This document shows positions 19,173-41,144 of a DNA stretch of 64,000 nt, piece after piece. Source of the stretch: Actinophytocola sp035634895 (GTDB lineage Bacteria > Actinomycetota > Actinomycetes > Mycobacteriales > Pseudonocardiaceae). Below the pieces are notes generated by a model. That model was not told the origin of the DNA and searched no databases. It was given only the letters and a program-made list of their open reading frames with translations. Position 1 is the first letter of the stretch, and every line of letters starts with the position of its first letter. The stretch covers positions 36,200 to 100,199 of the forward strand of contig NZ_DASQCC010000214.1 in assembly GCF_035634895.1 (NCBI RefSeq), read 5' to 3'. The translations under genes were made by a program, and so were the position numbers.

Positions 19173-22100
19173 ATGCTGCGCACTTCTCTGATCCGGCCCG
19201 TTCCCGAGCTGCTCGCCGAGCACGCCGAACACCGGGGCACCCGCCTCGCGTTCGCCGACGCGCACCGCCGTGTGACCTACGCCGAGCTGGCGGACCGGAC
19301 CCGGCGCATCGCGGGGCACCTCGCCGGGTTGCGCGTGCAGCCGGGCGACCGCGTCGCGATCTACCTCGGGAACCGGGTGGAGACCGTCGAGAGCTACCTC
19401 GCGGTGACGCGGGCCGCCGCGATCGGCGTCCCGCTCAACCCGCACTCCACGGACGCCGAGCTCGGCTACTTCCTCGACGACAGCGGCGCGCGAGTCGTGA
19501 TCACCGATCCGGCGCACGTCGAGCAGCTGGTCGGCCTGTGTGCCGGGCAGGAGCGCCCACCCGTCCTCGTCGTCACCGGGGACGCCCGCCCGCCCGTGGG
19601 CGCCTCGTCGTTCGAGGCGATGGCGACCACCGAGCCCGAGCAGCCCGCCCGCGACGACCTCGACCTCGACGACGTGGCGTGGATGCTCTACACGTCCGGC
19701 ACGACGGGGCAGCCGAAGGGCGTGCTGTCGACGCAGCGGAACTGCCTGTGGTCCGTGGCGGCCTGCTACGTCCCGGTGCCGGACCTGACCGAGTACGACC
19801 GCGTGCTGTGGCCGCTGCCGCTGTTCCACAGCCTGTCCCACATCGCCTGCGTCCTCGGCGTGACCGCCGTCGGCGCGTTCGCCAGGATCACCGACGGCTA
19901 CTCGGCCGAGGAGGTGCTCGCCGCCATGCGCGCCGAGTCGCCGACCCTCATCGCCGGTGTGCCCACGATGTACCACTTCCTGGTGCGGGCCGCCCACCAG
20001 CAGGGGTTCGCCGCGCCGGACCTGCGCGTCGGCCTCGTCGGCGGCGCCGTCACCACCGCGGACCTGCGCCGGTCGGTCGAGGAGACCTTCGGCGTCCCGC
20101 TGCTCGACGCCTACGGCAGCACCGAGACCTGCGGCTCCATCGCGATCAACTGGCCGTCCGGCGCACGGGTCGAGGGCTCCTGCGGGCTGCCCGTGCCGGG
20201 GCTCAACGTGCGGCTCGTCGACCCGGAGTCCGGGCGGGACGTGCCGGCGGCGGCCGAGGGCGAGGTGTGGGTGCGTGGCCCGAACGTGATGGTCGGGTAC
20301 CACAACCGGCCCGAGGAGACGGCCGCCGCGTTGCGCGACGGCTGGTACCGCACCGGCGACCTGGCCCGCCGCGACGACGCCGGCTACCTCACCGTGTCCG
20401 GTCGCATCAGGGATGTCGTCATCCGCGGCGGCGAGAACATCCACCCCGCCGAGGTCGAGGACGCCATCCGCGCCGTGCGCGGGGTCGCCGACGTCGCCGT
20501 GGCCGGCAAGCCGCACCCCGTGTTCGGCGAGGTGGTGGTCGCGTTCGTCGTGCCGGGGCCGGGTGGGGTCGACAGCGACGCCGTGTTCGCCGCGTGCCGG
20601 GAACGGCTGGCGATGTTCAAGGTCCCCGAGGAGCTGTACGAGGTGGCCGCCGTGCCGAGGACCCGCTCCGGCAAGGTGACCCGGCACGTGCTGCTCGACG
20701 CGCCCGCCCGGCTGGTCGCCACCGGCACCGGCCAGCACGAGCAGTTGCTACGGGTCGGCTGGGCACCGGTCTCGGCCGGACCGGCGATGCCGCTGAGCGC
20801 CGCGACGGTGCTGCGCGTGCCCACCGGCGAGCTTATGTCCACGGTGGACATCGTGGCGCGGGACGTCCGCGCCTGGCTGGACTCCGGCGCGACAGGGCGG
20901 CTCGTCGTCGTGACGGGGGGCGGTGTCCGCGCGCTGCCCGACGAGCTACCGGACCCGGTGGCCGCCGCGGTGGCCGGGCTCGTCAGCGGTTACCAGGCCG
21001 AGCACGGCGACCGGGTCGTGTCGCTCGACCTGCCCGCGGGGTCCGAGGTGGACGCCACCGAGGTCCTCCTCCCCGAGGCGGGCGCCCGGTTCGCGGTGCG
21101 GGAGGGTGTCGTGCTGGCGCCTGCCGCGGAGCGGGTGCCGCTGACCGCCACCGCGCACGTCGGGCACGGCCGCGCGGTCGTCGTCGGCGCCGACACGGCG
21201 GAAGGGGCCGCCGTCGCCCGCCACCTCGTCGGCGCGCACGGGGTCCGCGAGCTGACCCTCGTGGCCGCGTCCGGTCAGGACGACCCGGTGGTCGCGGCAC
21301 TGGCCGAGGAGCTGCCCGCACTGGCGCGGGCGGGCCGGGTGTCGGTCGCCGTGGCCGCGTGCGCCGGCACCGACCACGCCGAGGTGGCACGCGTGGTGCG
21401 CGGCGCGGGCACCCCGTCGACCGTCGTGCACGTGGCGAGCGGCGACCTCGCCGCGGTCGCGCACGGGGTGGCCGCCGTCGACGTGGCCGGTGCCCACCTC
21501 GTGCTGCTCTCCCCGGCGACCGCGGTCGGCGTGCCGGGTGACCCCGCGGTCGGCGCGTTGCTCGACGCGTTCGCCGTGCGCCGCCGGGCAGGCGGCCGAC
21601 CCGCGCTGTCCCTGTCGGTAGGCCCGTGGGAGGACGACACCGCCGATCTCCCCGGGACCACCGGGACCGGCGTCGGCACGCTCACCCGCCGCGACCTGCT
21701 CACGGCCCTCGACGCCGCGCTCATGTCCGGCGAGCCCGCCGTGTTGGCGGTCGCGCTGGACACCACCGGCACGGCCGACGCGCCCGCGCTGCTGCGCGGT
21801 CGCCTCGACGCCGCGCCTGCCGGGAGCGCCGAGGCGTCGGCGGACACGGCCGCCCGCCTGCGTGCCGGCCTGGCGGACCTGACGCCGGCCGACCGGCTCG
21901 CCGCGCTCGTGGACCTCGTCCGTGCCGCGGTCACCGACGTCCGCGGTGACACCGGTGTCGAAGCGGACCGCGCGTTCCGCGAGATCGGCTTCACCTCCCT
22001 GCAGTCGGTGTCCCTGCGGGACCGGGTGGTCGCGCGGACCGGCCTCGCCCTGCCGGTGACGCTCGCCTTCGACCACCCGACCCCGCTGGCGGTGGCCGCG

Positions 22101-25100
22101 TGCGTGCTCGACGCGTTGTTCGGCGAGGCGGCGGCCGAGGACCACCCCGTAGTCACCACGCACCACGACGACGAGCCGGTCGCCATCGTGGGCATGGCGT
22201 GCCGGCTGCCCGGCGGCATCGGCTCTCCCGAGGAGCTGTGGGAGTTCCTGCTCGCCGGTGGTGACGGGATCACACCGTTCCCCACCGACCGCGGCTGGGA
22301 CGTCGACGGTGGCTACGACCCGGACCCCGAGCACCCCGGCACGTCCTACGTGCGCGACGGCGGATTCCTCACCGACGCCGCCGGGTTCGACGCGGAGTTC
22401 TTCGGCATCTCGCCGCGCGAGGCGCTCGCCATGGACCCGCAGCAGCGCCAGTTCCTCGAGGTGGCGTGGGAGGCGTTCGAACGCGCCGGGATCGACATGT
22501 CTTCCTTGCGCGGCAGCAGGACCGGCGTGTTCGCGGGCGCCATGAACCAGGACTACGGCGCGGTCCTCGCCGGCGCGTCCGACGACACCGAGGGCTACCG
22601 CAGCACCGGCGCCAACGGCGCGGTGGTGTCCGGGCGGGTCGCGTACACGTTCGGGTTCGAGGGCCCGGCGGTCACCGTGGACACGGCGTGCTCGTCGTCG
22701 CTCGTCGCGCTGCACCTCGCGGGCCAGTCGCTGCGATCGGGCGAGTCCGACCTCGCCGTGGCCGGTGGCGTCGCGGTGATGGCGCTGCCGTCGTCCTACG
22801 TCGAGTTCTCCCGCCAACGTGGCCTCGCGGCCGACGGCCGCTGCAAGCCGTTCGCCGCGGCCGCCGACGGCACCGGGTGGGCGGAGGGTGTCGCCGTCCT
22901 GGTGCTGGAGCGGCTGTCCGACGCGCGCCGCAACGGGCACGGCGTGCTGGCGGTCGTCGCGGGCACGGCGGTCAACTCCGACGGCGCGTCCAATGGCCTG
23001 ACCGCCCCGAACGGTGTGGCGCAGCAGCGGGTCGTGCGCCAGGCGCTCGCCGCCGCCGGCCTGCGACCGTCCGATGTGGACGTGGTGGAGGCGCACGGCA
23101 CGGGCACCAGGCTCGGCGACCCGATCGAGGCCCTGGCGCTCATCGCGACCTACGGCCAGGACCGGCAAACCCCGCTGTGGCTGGGTTCGCTCAAGTCGAA
23201 CATCGGGCACACGCAGGCAGCGGCCGGGGTGGCCGGGGTGATCAAGTCGGTGCTGGCGATGCGCCACGGTGTGTTGCCGAGGACGTTGCACGTGGACGCG
23301 CCGACCCCGCACGTTGACTGGTCGGCCGGCGCCGTCGAACTGCTCACCGAGAACCGGCCGTGGCCGGAGGTGGACCGCCCGCGCCGCGCGGGGGTGTCGG
23401 CGTTCGGGGTGAGCGGCACCAACGCTCACGTCATCCTCGAGCAGGCCCCCGACGACCGGGACCCCGATGTGTCCGATGTGGACGGTGTGACCGCGTGGAC
23501 CCTCTCGGCCGCCACTCCCGCCGCGCTGTCGGCCGCCGCGGCCCGGCTGGCCACGCACGTCGAGGACCGGCCCGACCTGACCGCCGCCGAGGTCGCCCGC
23601 ACCCTGGCCGAGCGGAGCAGGCTCACCCACCGGGCGGTCGTCCTCGGCGCCGACCGGGAAGCGCTGGTGCGCGGCACGCGGGCCCTCGCCGACGGCGCAC
23701 CGGACCCGTCAGTGGTCGCCGGCGAGGGTGGGGCCGACGGCAAGACCGTGTTCGTGTTTCCCGGTCAGGGCACGCAGTGGGTCGGGATGGGTGCCGGTCT
23801 GCTCGAGTCCTCGCCGGTGTTCGCCGAGGCGGTGGCCGAGTGCGAGACGGCGTTGTCCGCCTTCGTGGACTGGTCGGTCACCGATGTCATCCGGCAGGCA
23901 CCCGGCGCGCCGGGCCTGGACCGGGTCGACGTGGTGCAGCCGATGTCGTTCGTGATGATGGTGTCGCTGGCCCGGTTGTGGCGCCACCACGGTGTGCGGC
24001 CGGACGCGGTCATGGGCCACTCGCAGGGTGAGATCGCCGCCGCGCACGTCGCGGGCGCACTGTCGCTGGCGGACGCCGCGCGGATCGTGGCCCTGCGCAG
24101 CCAGGCCATCGCCCACCGCCTCGCGGGCAAGGGCGGCATGATGTCCGTCGCCCTCCCGGTCACCGAGATCGGGCCCTACCTCGACGGTCGTCCCGGCCTG
24201 TCACTCGCCACGGTCAACGGCCCCTCGTCGGTCGTGGTGGCCGGCGACCCTGCCGCGGTCGAGGAGCTGCGGGCCCGGCTGTCCGACGATGGCGTCCGCT
24301 GCCGCGTGATCGCGGTGGACTACGCGTCGCACACGAGCCATGTCGAGCGCATCGAGGACGAGCTGCGCGACCTGCTCGCGCCGGTGACACCAGCGGCCCC
24401 GGTCGTCCCCATGTGGTCCACCACCGACGGTGCGTGGGTCGAGGGCCCGGCGCTCGACGGCCGCTACTGGTACCGCAACCTGCGCCAGACCGTGCACTTC
24501 GCGGACGGGACCGCCGCGCTGGCCGGCGCCCGGCATGCGCTGTTCGTCGAGGTCAGCACCCACCCTGTGCTCACCGCCGCCATCGAGGACACCCTCGCGA
24601 GCAGGCCAGGCACGCTGGTGGTGCCGACGCTGCGCCGCGACCAGGACGAGCCGCTGACCTTCCACACCGCGCTCGCCACCGTCCACACCGGCACCGCCAC
24701 CACTGTCGACTGGCGCCGCCCGGCCACCCCGCCGGCCACCGGTCTGCCCACCTACCCCTTCCAGCACAAGCGGTTCTGGCCGACGGCCGCACCCGCCGCG
24801 ACGACGAGCGACCCGGCCGAGGCCCGGTTCTGGGCGGTCGTCGACGAGGAGGACGTGACCGCGCTGGCCGCCACCCTCGACGCCGACGCCGCCACCCGCG
24901 AGGCGCTGTCCTCGGTGCTGCCCGCCATCGTCGACTGGCGCCGCAGGGCCCGCCGCGGCGCGGAGACCGACGGCTGGCGCTACCGCGTCACCTGGCGCCG
25001 CATCGGCGTCGTCACCGCCGAGCGCCTGTCCGGCAGGTGGCTCGCGGTCGTGCCGGCCGGTGGCCACCCCGTCGCCGAGGCCGCCCTCGACGCGCTGCGC

Positions 25101-28100
25101 ACCAGGGGTGCGGAGGTCGCCCGCGTCGAGGCCACCGGAGACGGGTTCGCCGACCTCGACGCCGCACTGGCGCGGGAGCCCCGGGCGGTGTTGTCGTTCC
25201 TCGCGCTCGACGAGTCGCCGCACCCCGCCTTCCCCACGGTGCCGCGCGGGCTCGCCGGGCTCACCGACCTCCTGCGGGCACTCGACGAGCGCGGTACGAC
25301 CGCGCCGGTGTGGGCGTTCACCTCGGGCGCCATCGACGGGCGGCCGACCCAGGCACTCACCTGGGGCCTCGGCCTGGTCGCCGCGCTGGAGCACCCACGC
25401 CGCTGGGGCGGCGTGGTCGACCTGCCCGCGGAGCCGGACGACGCCGCGTTGCGCCACCTGCCCGCCGTCCTGCTCGGGCAGGGCGACGAGGACCAGCTCG
25501 CGTTGCGGGCCGACGGCGTGCTCGGCCGCAGGCTCGTGCGCGCCCCGCTGCACGAGGCGGGCCCACGCACCCCCTGGGTGCCCCGCGGCACCGTCGTCGT
25601 CACCGGTGGCACCGGCGGGGTCGGCGGACACGTCTGCCGCTGGCTCGCCGAACACGGCGCCGACCACGTGCTGCTGCTCAGCAGGCGCGGCGCCGACGCC
25701 GACGGCGCGGCCGCGCTGGCCGAGGAGCTCACCGCCGCGGGTGCCCGCGTCACGATCACCGCCTGCGACGTCACCTCCCGCGACGACCTGGCCGCCGCGC
25801 TGGCGGGACACGACGTCACCGCCGTTGTGCACGCCGCGGGGGTCGGCCAGCGCACGCCGCTCGCGGACACCGACCCGGCCGAGCTGTCGCGGGTGCTGTC
25901 GGCGAAGGTCGCCGGCGCGCGCAACCTCGACGAGGTGCTCGGGGACCGGCCGTTGGACGCGTTCGTGCTCATCTCCTCCAACGCCGGCGTCTGGGGCGGC
26001 GGGGGACAGGGCGCCTACGCGGCGGCCAACGCCTACCTCGACACGCTCGCCGTGCGCCGCCGCGCGCAGGGCCGCCCGGCGACCTCCATCGCGTGGGGCT
26101 CGTGGGCGGGTGCCGGCCTCGGCGCCGTCGACGGCGCCGAGGAGCGACTGCGCAGGCTCGGCCTGCCCGCCATGGACCCGGGCGCGGCGCTCGCCGCGCT
26201 GGTCGCCGCCGTCGAGCACGGCGAGACCACGGTGTCGGTGGCCGACGTGCGGTGGGACCGCTTCGCACCCGGCTTCACCGCTGCCCGTCCCAGCGCACTG
26301 CTGAGCGAGCTGCCCGAGGTGCGCGACGCCCTGCGGGAGCAGGAGGTCGAGCACACCGGCGGTTGGGCCGAGCGGCTCGCCGCGCTGCCCGAGACCGAGC
26401 GGGACCGCGCGGTGCTCGCCGCCGTCACCGCCAACGCCGCTGCCGTGCTCGGCCACACCGACGCCACCTCGGTCGCACCCGACAAGGCGTTCACCGAGCA
26501 GGGTTTCGACTCCATGACCGCCGTGCAGCTGCGCAACGCGCTCGTGCGGGAGTTCGGGCTGCGGCTGCCGACCACCCTGCTGTTCGACCGCCCGACCGCC
26601 CGCGCGCTGGCCGGGTACGTGCGCGCCGAACTGACCGGCACGACCGCCCGCGCCGACACGCCCGCGGTCACCGCCCGGCGCGACGACGAGCCGATCGCGA
26701 TCGTGGGCATGGCATGCCGGCTCCCCGGCGGCATCGCCTCGCCCGCGGACCTGTGGGCGCTGCTCATGGCCGAAGGCGATGTGCAGACCGAGTTCCCCGC
26801 CGACCGTGGCTGGGACACCGACGCGATCTACGACCCGGAGCCGGGGCTGCCCGGCCGCACCTACACCCGCCAGGGCGGCTTCCTCGACACGGCGACGCAG
26901 TTCGACCCTTCGTTCTTCGGCATCTCACCGCGCGAGGCGCTGGGCATGGACCCGCAGCACCGCGTGTTCCTGGAGACGGCGTGGGAGACGTTCGAGCGGG
27001 CCGGGATCGACGTGTCCACGTTGCGTGGCAGCAAAACCGGCGTTTTCGCCGGTGCCTTCCACACCGGCTACACGATCGGCGCCGACCTCGTCGCCGCCGG
27101 CGTCGACGGGTACACCTCGCACAACAACCTGCCGAGCGTGCTGTCCGGCCGCGTGGCGTACACGTTCGGGTTCGAGGGTCCGGCGGTCACCGTGGACACG
27201 GCCTGCTCGTCGTCGCTCGTCGCCGTGCACCTGGCGGGTCAGTCACTGCGCACCGGCGAGTCCGACCTCGCGCTCGCCGGCGGCGTCGCGGTCATGGCCA
27301 GGCCCAACACGTTCATCGAGTTCTCCCGCCAGCGGGGGCTGGCCACCGACGGGCGTTGCAAGGCGTTCGCGACCGCCGCCGACGGCACCGGGTGGTCCGA
27401 GGGCGTCGCGCTGCTGGTGCTGGAGCGGCTGTCCGACGCGCGCCGCAACGGGCACAGCGTGCTGGCCGTGGTGGCCGGCAGCGCCGTCAACTCCGACGGC
27501 ACGTCCAACGGCCTGACCGCCCCGAACGGTCTGGCGCAGCAGCGGGTCATCCGGGCCGCGCTGGCCTCCGCCGGCCTGCGACCGTCCGATGTGGACGTGG
27601 TGGAGGCGCACGGCACGGGCACCACGCTGGGCGACCCGATCGAGGCCCAGGCCCTGCTCGCCGCGTACGGGCAGGAACGCGAGATCCCGCTGTGGCTGGG
27701 CTCGCTCAAGTCGAACATCGGGCACACGCAGACCGCGGCCGGTGTCGCGGGCATGATCAAGACAGTGTTGGCGATGCGCCACGGTGTTCTGCCGAGGACG
27801 TTGCACGTGGACGCGCCGACGCCGCACGTGGACTGGTCGGCAGGCGCTGTCGAGTTGTTGACCGAGGCGCGGCCGTGGCCGGAGGTCGACCGCCCGCGCC
27901 GGGCGGGGGTGTCGGCGTTCGGGGTGAGCGGTACCAACGCGCATGTCATCCTCGAGCAGGCGCCGGACGAGGTCGCCGCCGACGACGTGCCGGAGACGGC
28001 TCCCGTGCCGCTCACGCTGTCGGCGCGGACTCCCGCCGCGCTCGCCGAGTCCGCCGCCCGCCTCGCCGACCACGTGTCAGGGCACGAGGAGCACACGCCG

Positions 28101-31100
28101 ACCGCGATCGCGGCCCGGTTGACCGCCCGGGTCCGGCACGAGCATCGCGCCGTCGTGGTCGGCGCGGACCGGGAGACGTTGGTACGCGGGCTGCGTGCCC
28201 TCGCCGCCGGCACCCCCGACCCGGCCGTGGTGGCCGGGACCGGGACCGGGGTCGAGGTGGACGGTCCGACGGTGTTCGTGTTCCCGGGTCAGGGGACGCA
28301 GTGGGCGGGTATGGGGGCGGGTCTGCTCGAGTCGTCGCCGGTGTTCGCCGAGGCGGTGGCGGAGTGCGAGGTGGCGTTGTCGGCGTTCGTGGACTGGTCT
28401 GTCACCGATGTGATCCGGCAGGCTCCTGGTGCGCCGTCGATGGATCGCGTGGACGTGGTGCAGCCGGTGTCGTTCGTGATGATGGTGTCGTTGGCGCGGT
28501 TGTGGGGATATCACGGGGTGCGGCCGGATGCGGTCGTGGGGCATTCGCAGGGTGAGATCGCCGCCGCGTACGTGGCGGGGGCGTTGTCGTTGGTGGATGC
28601 GGCGCGGGTGGTGGCCCTGCGCAGTCAGGCCATCGCCCGTCACCTGGCCGGGCACGGTGCGATGATGTCGGTCGCGCTGCCGCTCGCCGACGTCGAGCCG
28701 CGTGTGGTGGACCACGACGGCCTGTCTGTCGCGACCGTCAACGGCCCGTCGTCGGTCGTGGTGGCCGGCGACCCCGACGCGGTCGAGGAGCTGCGCACCG
28801 GGCTCAGCGCCGAAGGCGTGCGCACCCGGGTCATCCGGGTGGACTACGCGTCGCACACGAGCCACGTCGAGCGCATCGAGGACGAGCTGCGTGACCTGCT
28901 CGCCCCGGTCCGTCCGCAGGCGCCCACGGTCCCGATGTGGTCCAGCACGGACAGTGCGTGGCTCGACGGTCCGGTGCTGACCGGCGAGTACTGGTACCGC
29001 AACCTGCGCGGCACGGTGCGGTTCCGCGACGCCGTCGAGGCGCTCGCCTCGGCGGGACACCGCCTGTTCGTCGAGGTGAGCACGCACCCCGTGCTCACCG
29101 CGCCGATCGAGGAGACCCTCGAGGCGCACGGCGACGTGCTGGTGGTGCCGACGCTGCGCCGCGACCAGCACGAGCCGACCACCTTCCACACCGCGCTCGC
29201 GACCGTCCACACCGCGACGGCGGTGCGCCCCGACTGGCGCCTGCCCGCCGTGCCGACCGACCCGGACACCCCGCTGCCCACCTACCCGTTCCAGCACGAG
29301 CGTTTCTGGCTGGACACCGGTGGGACCGGTGACCTCGGCGCGGTCGGCCTCGGTGACACCGGCCACCCACTGCTGGGTGCCGCCGTGCACCTGCCCGACG
29401 GCGGCGCGGTGTTCACGAACCGCGTCACCACCCGCACCCAGCCGTGGCTCACCGACCACGCCGTCGCCGGCACGGTCCTGTTCCCCGGCTCAGCGCTGCT
29501 GGAGCTGGCGGTGCGCGCCGGGGACGAGGTCGGTGTGGACACGGTCGCCGAGCTGGTGGTCGAGGCCCCGCTGGTCGTGCCGGACCGGGGCGTGCACCTG
29601 CGCGTCACGGTCGGCGCCGAGGACGACGGGAGGCGCCCCGTCGCCGTGCACACCCGCACCGACGACGACGCGACCTGGACCCGCCACGCCGTGGGTCAGC
29701 TCACGGCCGTAGCGGCACCGCGCCCCGCGCCGGCGGCGTGGCCACCCGCGGGGGCGCACCCCGTCGCGGTGGACGACTTCTACGAGGGCCAGCGCGAGGT
29801 GGGCATGGAGCTGGGCCCGCTGTTCCAGGGTTTGCGCCGGGTCTGGACCCGCGAGGACGAGGTGTTCGCCGAGGTGGAGATCCCGGCCACGACGAGCGGC
29901 GTCGACGGGTTCGTGCTGCACCCCGCGCTGCTCGACGCCGCACTGCACGCGGCCGCCTACCTGCCCGGCCGGGGCGGGGCACGTGCCGCCGCCCGGCTGC
30001 CGTTCGCGTGGACCGGGGTGACCTGCCACGCCGCGGGCGCCACCGCGCTGCGGGTGCACCTGCGTGCCGAGGGCGACGACGTGGCGGTCGAGCTGGCCGA
30101 CGGCACCGGCGCACCGGTCGCCACGGTCACCGCGCTCGCCACCCGCCCCGTCGACCCGGCCACGCTGTTCGCCGGGCCCGGCCTCGCGGACATGCTCTAC
30201 CGCACGCAGTGGCGGCCCCTCGCGCTGCCGGAGCGCGGCACGAACGCCTTCGCACTGCTCGACCTCACCGCCCGCGCCAGCGGGACGCCGCCGGAGCAGG
30301 CACGCGAGCTCGTCCTCACCGCGCTCAAGGCGATCCAGGCGCACCTGTCCGAAGCCGGCACCGACCCGCTCGTCGTGGTCACCCGCGACGCGCGGACCGA
30401 CCCGGCCGCGGGGGCGGTCTGGGGCCTCGCCCGCACCGCCCAGTCCGAGCACCCCGGGCGGGTCGTGCTGGTGGACACCGACGCCGCCGCGACCCTCGCG
30501 GCGCTGCCCGCCGCGGTCGCGACCGGGGAACCGCAACTCGCACTGCGGGACGGCACCGCGACCGTCCCGAGGCTCGTCCGGCACACACCCGCCCAGGAGT
30601 CCACACCGCTCGTCGAGGACGGCACGGTCCTGGTCACCGGCGGCACCGGCACCCTCGGCGCGCTGGTAGCCCGCAGGCTCGTCACGCACCACGGGGTGCG
30701 GCACCTGCTGCTGACCAGCCGCCGTGGCGCCGAGGCGCCCGGCGCGGCCGACCTGCGGGCCGAGCTGACCGGCCTCGGCGCGACCGTCACGATCGCGCCC
30801 TGCGACCTCGGGGACCGGGCGCAGGTCAAGGCGCTCCTGTCGGGCGTGCCTGCCGCGCACCCGCTCACCGCGGTCCTGCACAGCGCCGCCGCGCTGGACG
30901 ACGGCGTGGTGACCGCGCTGGACGCGACCAGGGTCGAGCACACCTTCGCCCCGAAGGTCGACGGCGCGTGGCACCTGCACGAGCTGACCGAGCACCTCGA
31001 CCTTGCCGCGTTCGTGCTGTTCTCCTCCGCGTCCGGCACGCTCGGCAACGCGGGCCAGGGCAACTACGCGGCGGCCAACGGGTTCCTCGACGGCCTCGCC

Positions 31101-31954
31101 GGCTACCGGCGCGACCGGGGGCTCCCGGCCGGCTCGCTCTCGTGGGGCCTGTGGGTGCGGGCGAGCGAGCTGACCGCCGAGGTGCTCGACGGCACCCGGG
31201 GCCACCGCAAGGACGAGGTCCTCGCGCTGTCCGACGACGAGGGCCTGCGGCTGTTCGACGCGACCTTCGCGAAGGCCGGCGACCCGGCGGTGCTCGCCCC
31301 GGTCAAGCTCGGCATCGCGGCGCTGCGCATGGCCGCGAGCCCGCCCGCCGTCGTCCGCGACCTGCTGCCGCGCGCCCGCCGCGTCGCCGAGGCCGCCGCG
31401 CCGGAGGTGTCCTTCGTGGCCGAGCTGGCGGCCATCCCGCCCGCCGACCGGCACGCGCGGCTCGTCGAGTTGGTGCGCGGCCACGCCGCCGCCACACTCG
31501 GCCACGCGGATCCGGCGTCCATCGAGGACCGCCAGCCGTTCCGCGAGCTCGGGTTCGACTCGCTTGCCGCGGTCGACCTGCGCAACCGGGTCGGTGCGGC
31601 CACGTCGCTGCGGCTGCCGGCGACGCTCGTGTTCGACCACCCGAGCCCGGCCGCCCTTGCCAGCCACCTGCTCGACGAACTCGGCCTTGCCGACGGCACG
31701 CACGGCGGCACCGACGAGCGGGCGAGCGCCGGCGCCGCGCTGGCGCTCGCCGAGGTCGACCGGCTGGACGCCACGCTGTCCCGCCTGCTCGGCGACGGCA
31801 CCGCGGGGCAGAGCGGGGACCACGTCGAGGTGGTGGAGCGGTTGCGTCGCCTGGCGAGCAGGTGGCGCGGCACCGGCGACGCCGTGACCGACGACATGAC
31901 CGACGACATGACCGACGACGACATCCTCGCCCTCGCCGAGGCGGAGCTGTCCTG

Positions 31955-31955
<1 letters not shown>
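19173..31955 (+). CDS. Ansamycin polyketide synthase A: AHBA loading module and extension modules 1 and 2
   Basis: 4260 residues. Loading: CoA-ligase/adenylation domain (about 1-515; LYTSGTTGQPKGV, YGSTET, YRTGDLARR, lysine in RSGKVTR). Then a KR-like fold without catalytic residues (about 525-870), and an ACP (GFTSLQ, about 940). Module 1: KS (TACSSS, EAHGTGT, NIGHTQ), AT with GHSQGE and YASH (methylmalonyl type), KR active with Tyr and Asn, Trp eight before Tyr and no LDD (A1 type), ACP (GFDSM). Module 2: KS, AT with YASH, DH (HAVAGTVLFP, LLDAALH), KR with LDD (B type), ACP. The loading layout matches RifA-type synthases that take AHBA as free acid. It ends in an acidic docking tail. TGATG overlap with pksB. 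Confidence 0.93.
31884..31919 (+). repeat. Three in-frame copies of a 12-base unit in the pksA tail
   Basis: The unit (A/G)TGACCGACGAC occurs three times in a row and encodes VTDD-MTDD-MTDD in the acidic linker before the C-terminal docking helix of pksA. It is a simple length-variable spacer and has no sign of mobility. Confidence 0.6.
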
Positions 31956-40305
<8,350 letters not shown>

Positions 40306-40343
40306 CCCCGTTCCCCAACACAGACTTCGACAGGAGTGAGGAC

Positions 40344-41144
40344 ATGTTCGACGTCGACACCTACCTGAGGCACCTCGACCACCGGGGCTCCACCGCCCCG
40401 ACGGCGGAGAACCTGCGCGCACTGCACAAGCGGCACATGATGACCGTGCCGTTCGACAACTCCCGCAACGCGGCCAAGGGCCTCGCGATCTGGGACGACG
40501 TCGACGCGGGCGCCGATGTGTTCTTCCAGGCGCTGATCACCGAGCGGCAGGGCGGCATCTGCCACGAGCTCTCCGGCCTGTTCCGCGCGTTGCTTCTCGA
40601 GCTGGGTTACGACGTCACGATCGTCTCCGCCGGCGTGCGCGGCGCGAACGACCAGTTCGGACCGGACCTGGAGCACATGCTGAACCTGGTGCGGATCGAC
40701 GGCGAGCAGTGGCTCGTCGACGTCGGGTTCGCCGGACCGTCGTTCACCGAGCCGGTGCGGGTCAGCGCCGATGTCCAGACGCAGAACGGGTTCGACTACC
40801 AGGTCGTGCCCGACGGTGAGCACCTCGTGCTGCGCCGCCGGGGCGTGGGTGCCGACTGGCAGGCCGTGTACCGGTTCACGCTGCGGGAGCGGCACTACGC
40901 GGAGTGGAAGGCGATCGTCACCGGCGAGAACGACGACCCGTACTGGCACTGGGCGGGCGAGATGATCGCCGCGGGCACCGTGATCTACGGCCACGCCTAC
41001 GAGACCGGCCAGCTGCTGCTCGTCGGCCGCAGGCACCTGCGTGCCGAGGACGGCGTCGACCACGTCCGCGTGCTCGCGAAGACCGCCGACTACGAGGGCG
41101 CCATCGACCACATCCTGCACCCCGAGGTGGGTGTGCGGTCGTGA
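40344..41144 (+). CDS. rifF: Ansamycin amide synthase, RifF-like arylamine N-acetyltransferase fold
   Basis: 266 residues from ATG 40344, with GGAGTGAGG before it. A GTG at 40302 overlapping the pksC stop would add 14 residues. Catalytic triad Cys73 (GGICHEL), His111 (LEHMLNLV) and Asp126 (LVDVGFAG), as in RifF and the arylamine N-acetyltransferases. It takes the finished chain from the last ACP and forms the macrolactam with the AHBA amine. Since the synthase makes only four extensions, this enzyme must close a much smaller ring than RifF does. The 3' end overlaps the monooxygenase by GTGA. Confidence 0.92.
   Translation: MFDVDTYLRHLDHRGSTAPTAENLRALHKRHMMTVPFDNSRNAAKGLAIWDDVDAGADVFFQALITERQGGICHELSGLFRALLLELGYDVTIVSAGVRGANDQFGPDLEHMLNLVRIDGEQWLVDVGFAGPSFTEPVRVSADVQTQNGFDYQVVPDGEHLVLRRRGVGADWQAVYRFTLRERHYAEWKAIVTGENDDPYWHWAGEMIAAGTVIYGHAYETGQLLLVGRRHLRAEDGVDHVRVLAKTADYEGAIDHILHPEVGVRS

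Noticed and set aside
19173..20720. NRPS adenylation domain
   Set aside because: No condensation or PCP domain follows in NRPS style, and the arrangement matches the CoA-ligase-like loading domain of AHBA-primed synthases.
31884..31919. Tandem repeat as a mobile or CRISPR-like element
   Set aside because: Three 12-base units in frame inside an acidic linker, without spacers. It is a coding repeat. No CRISPR array was seen in the window.
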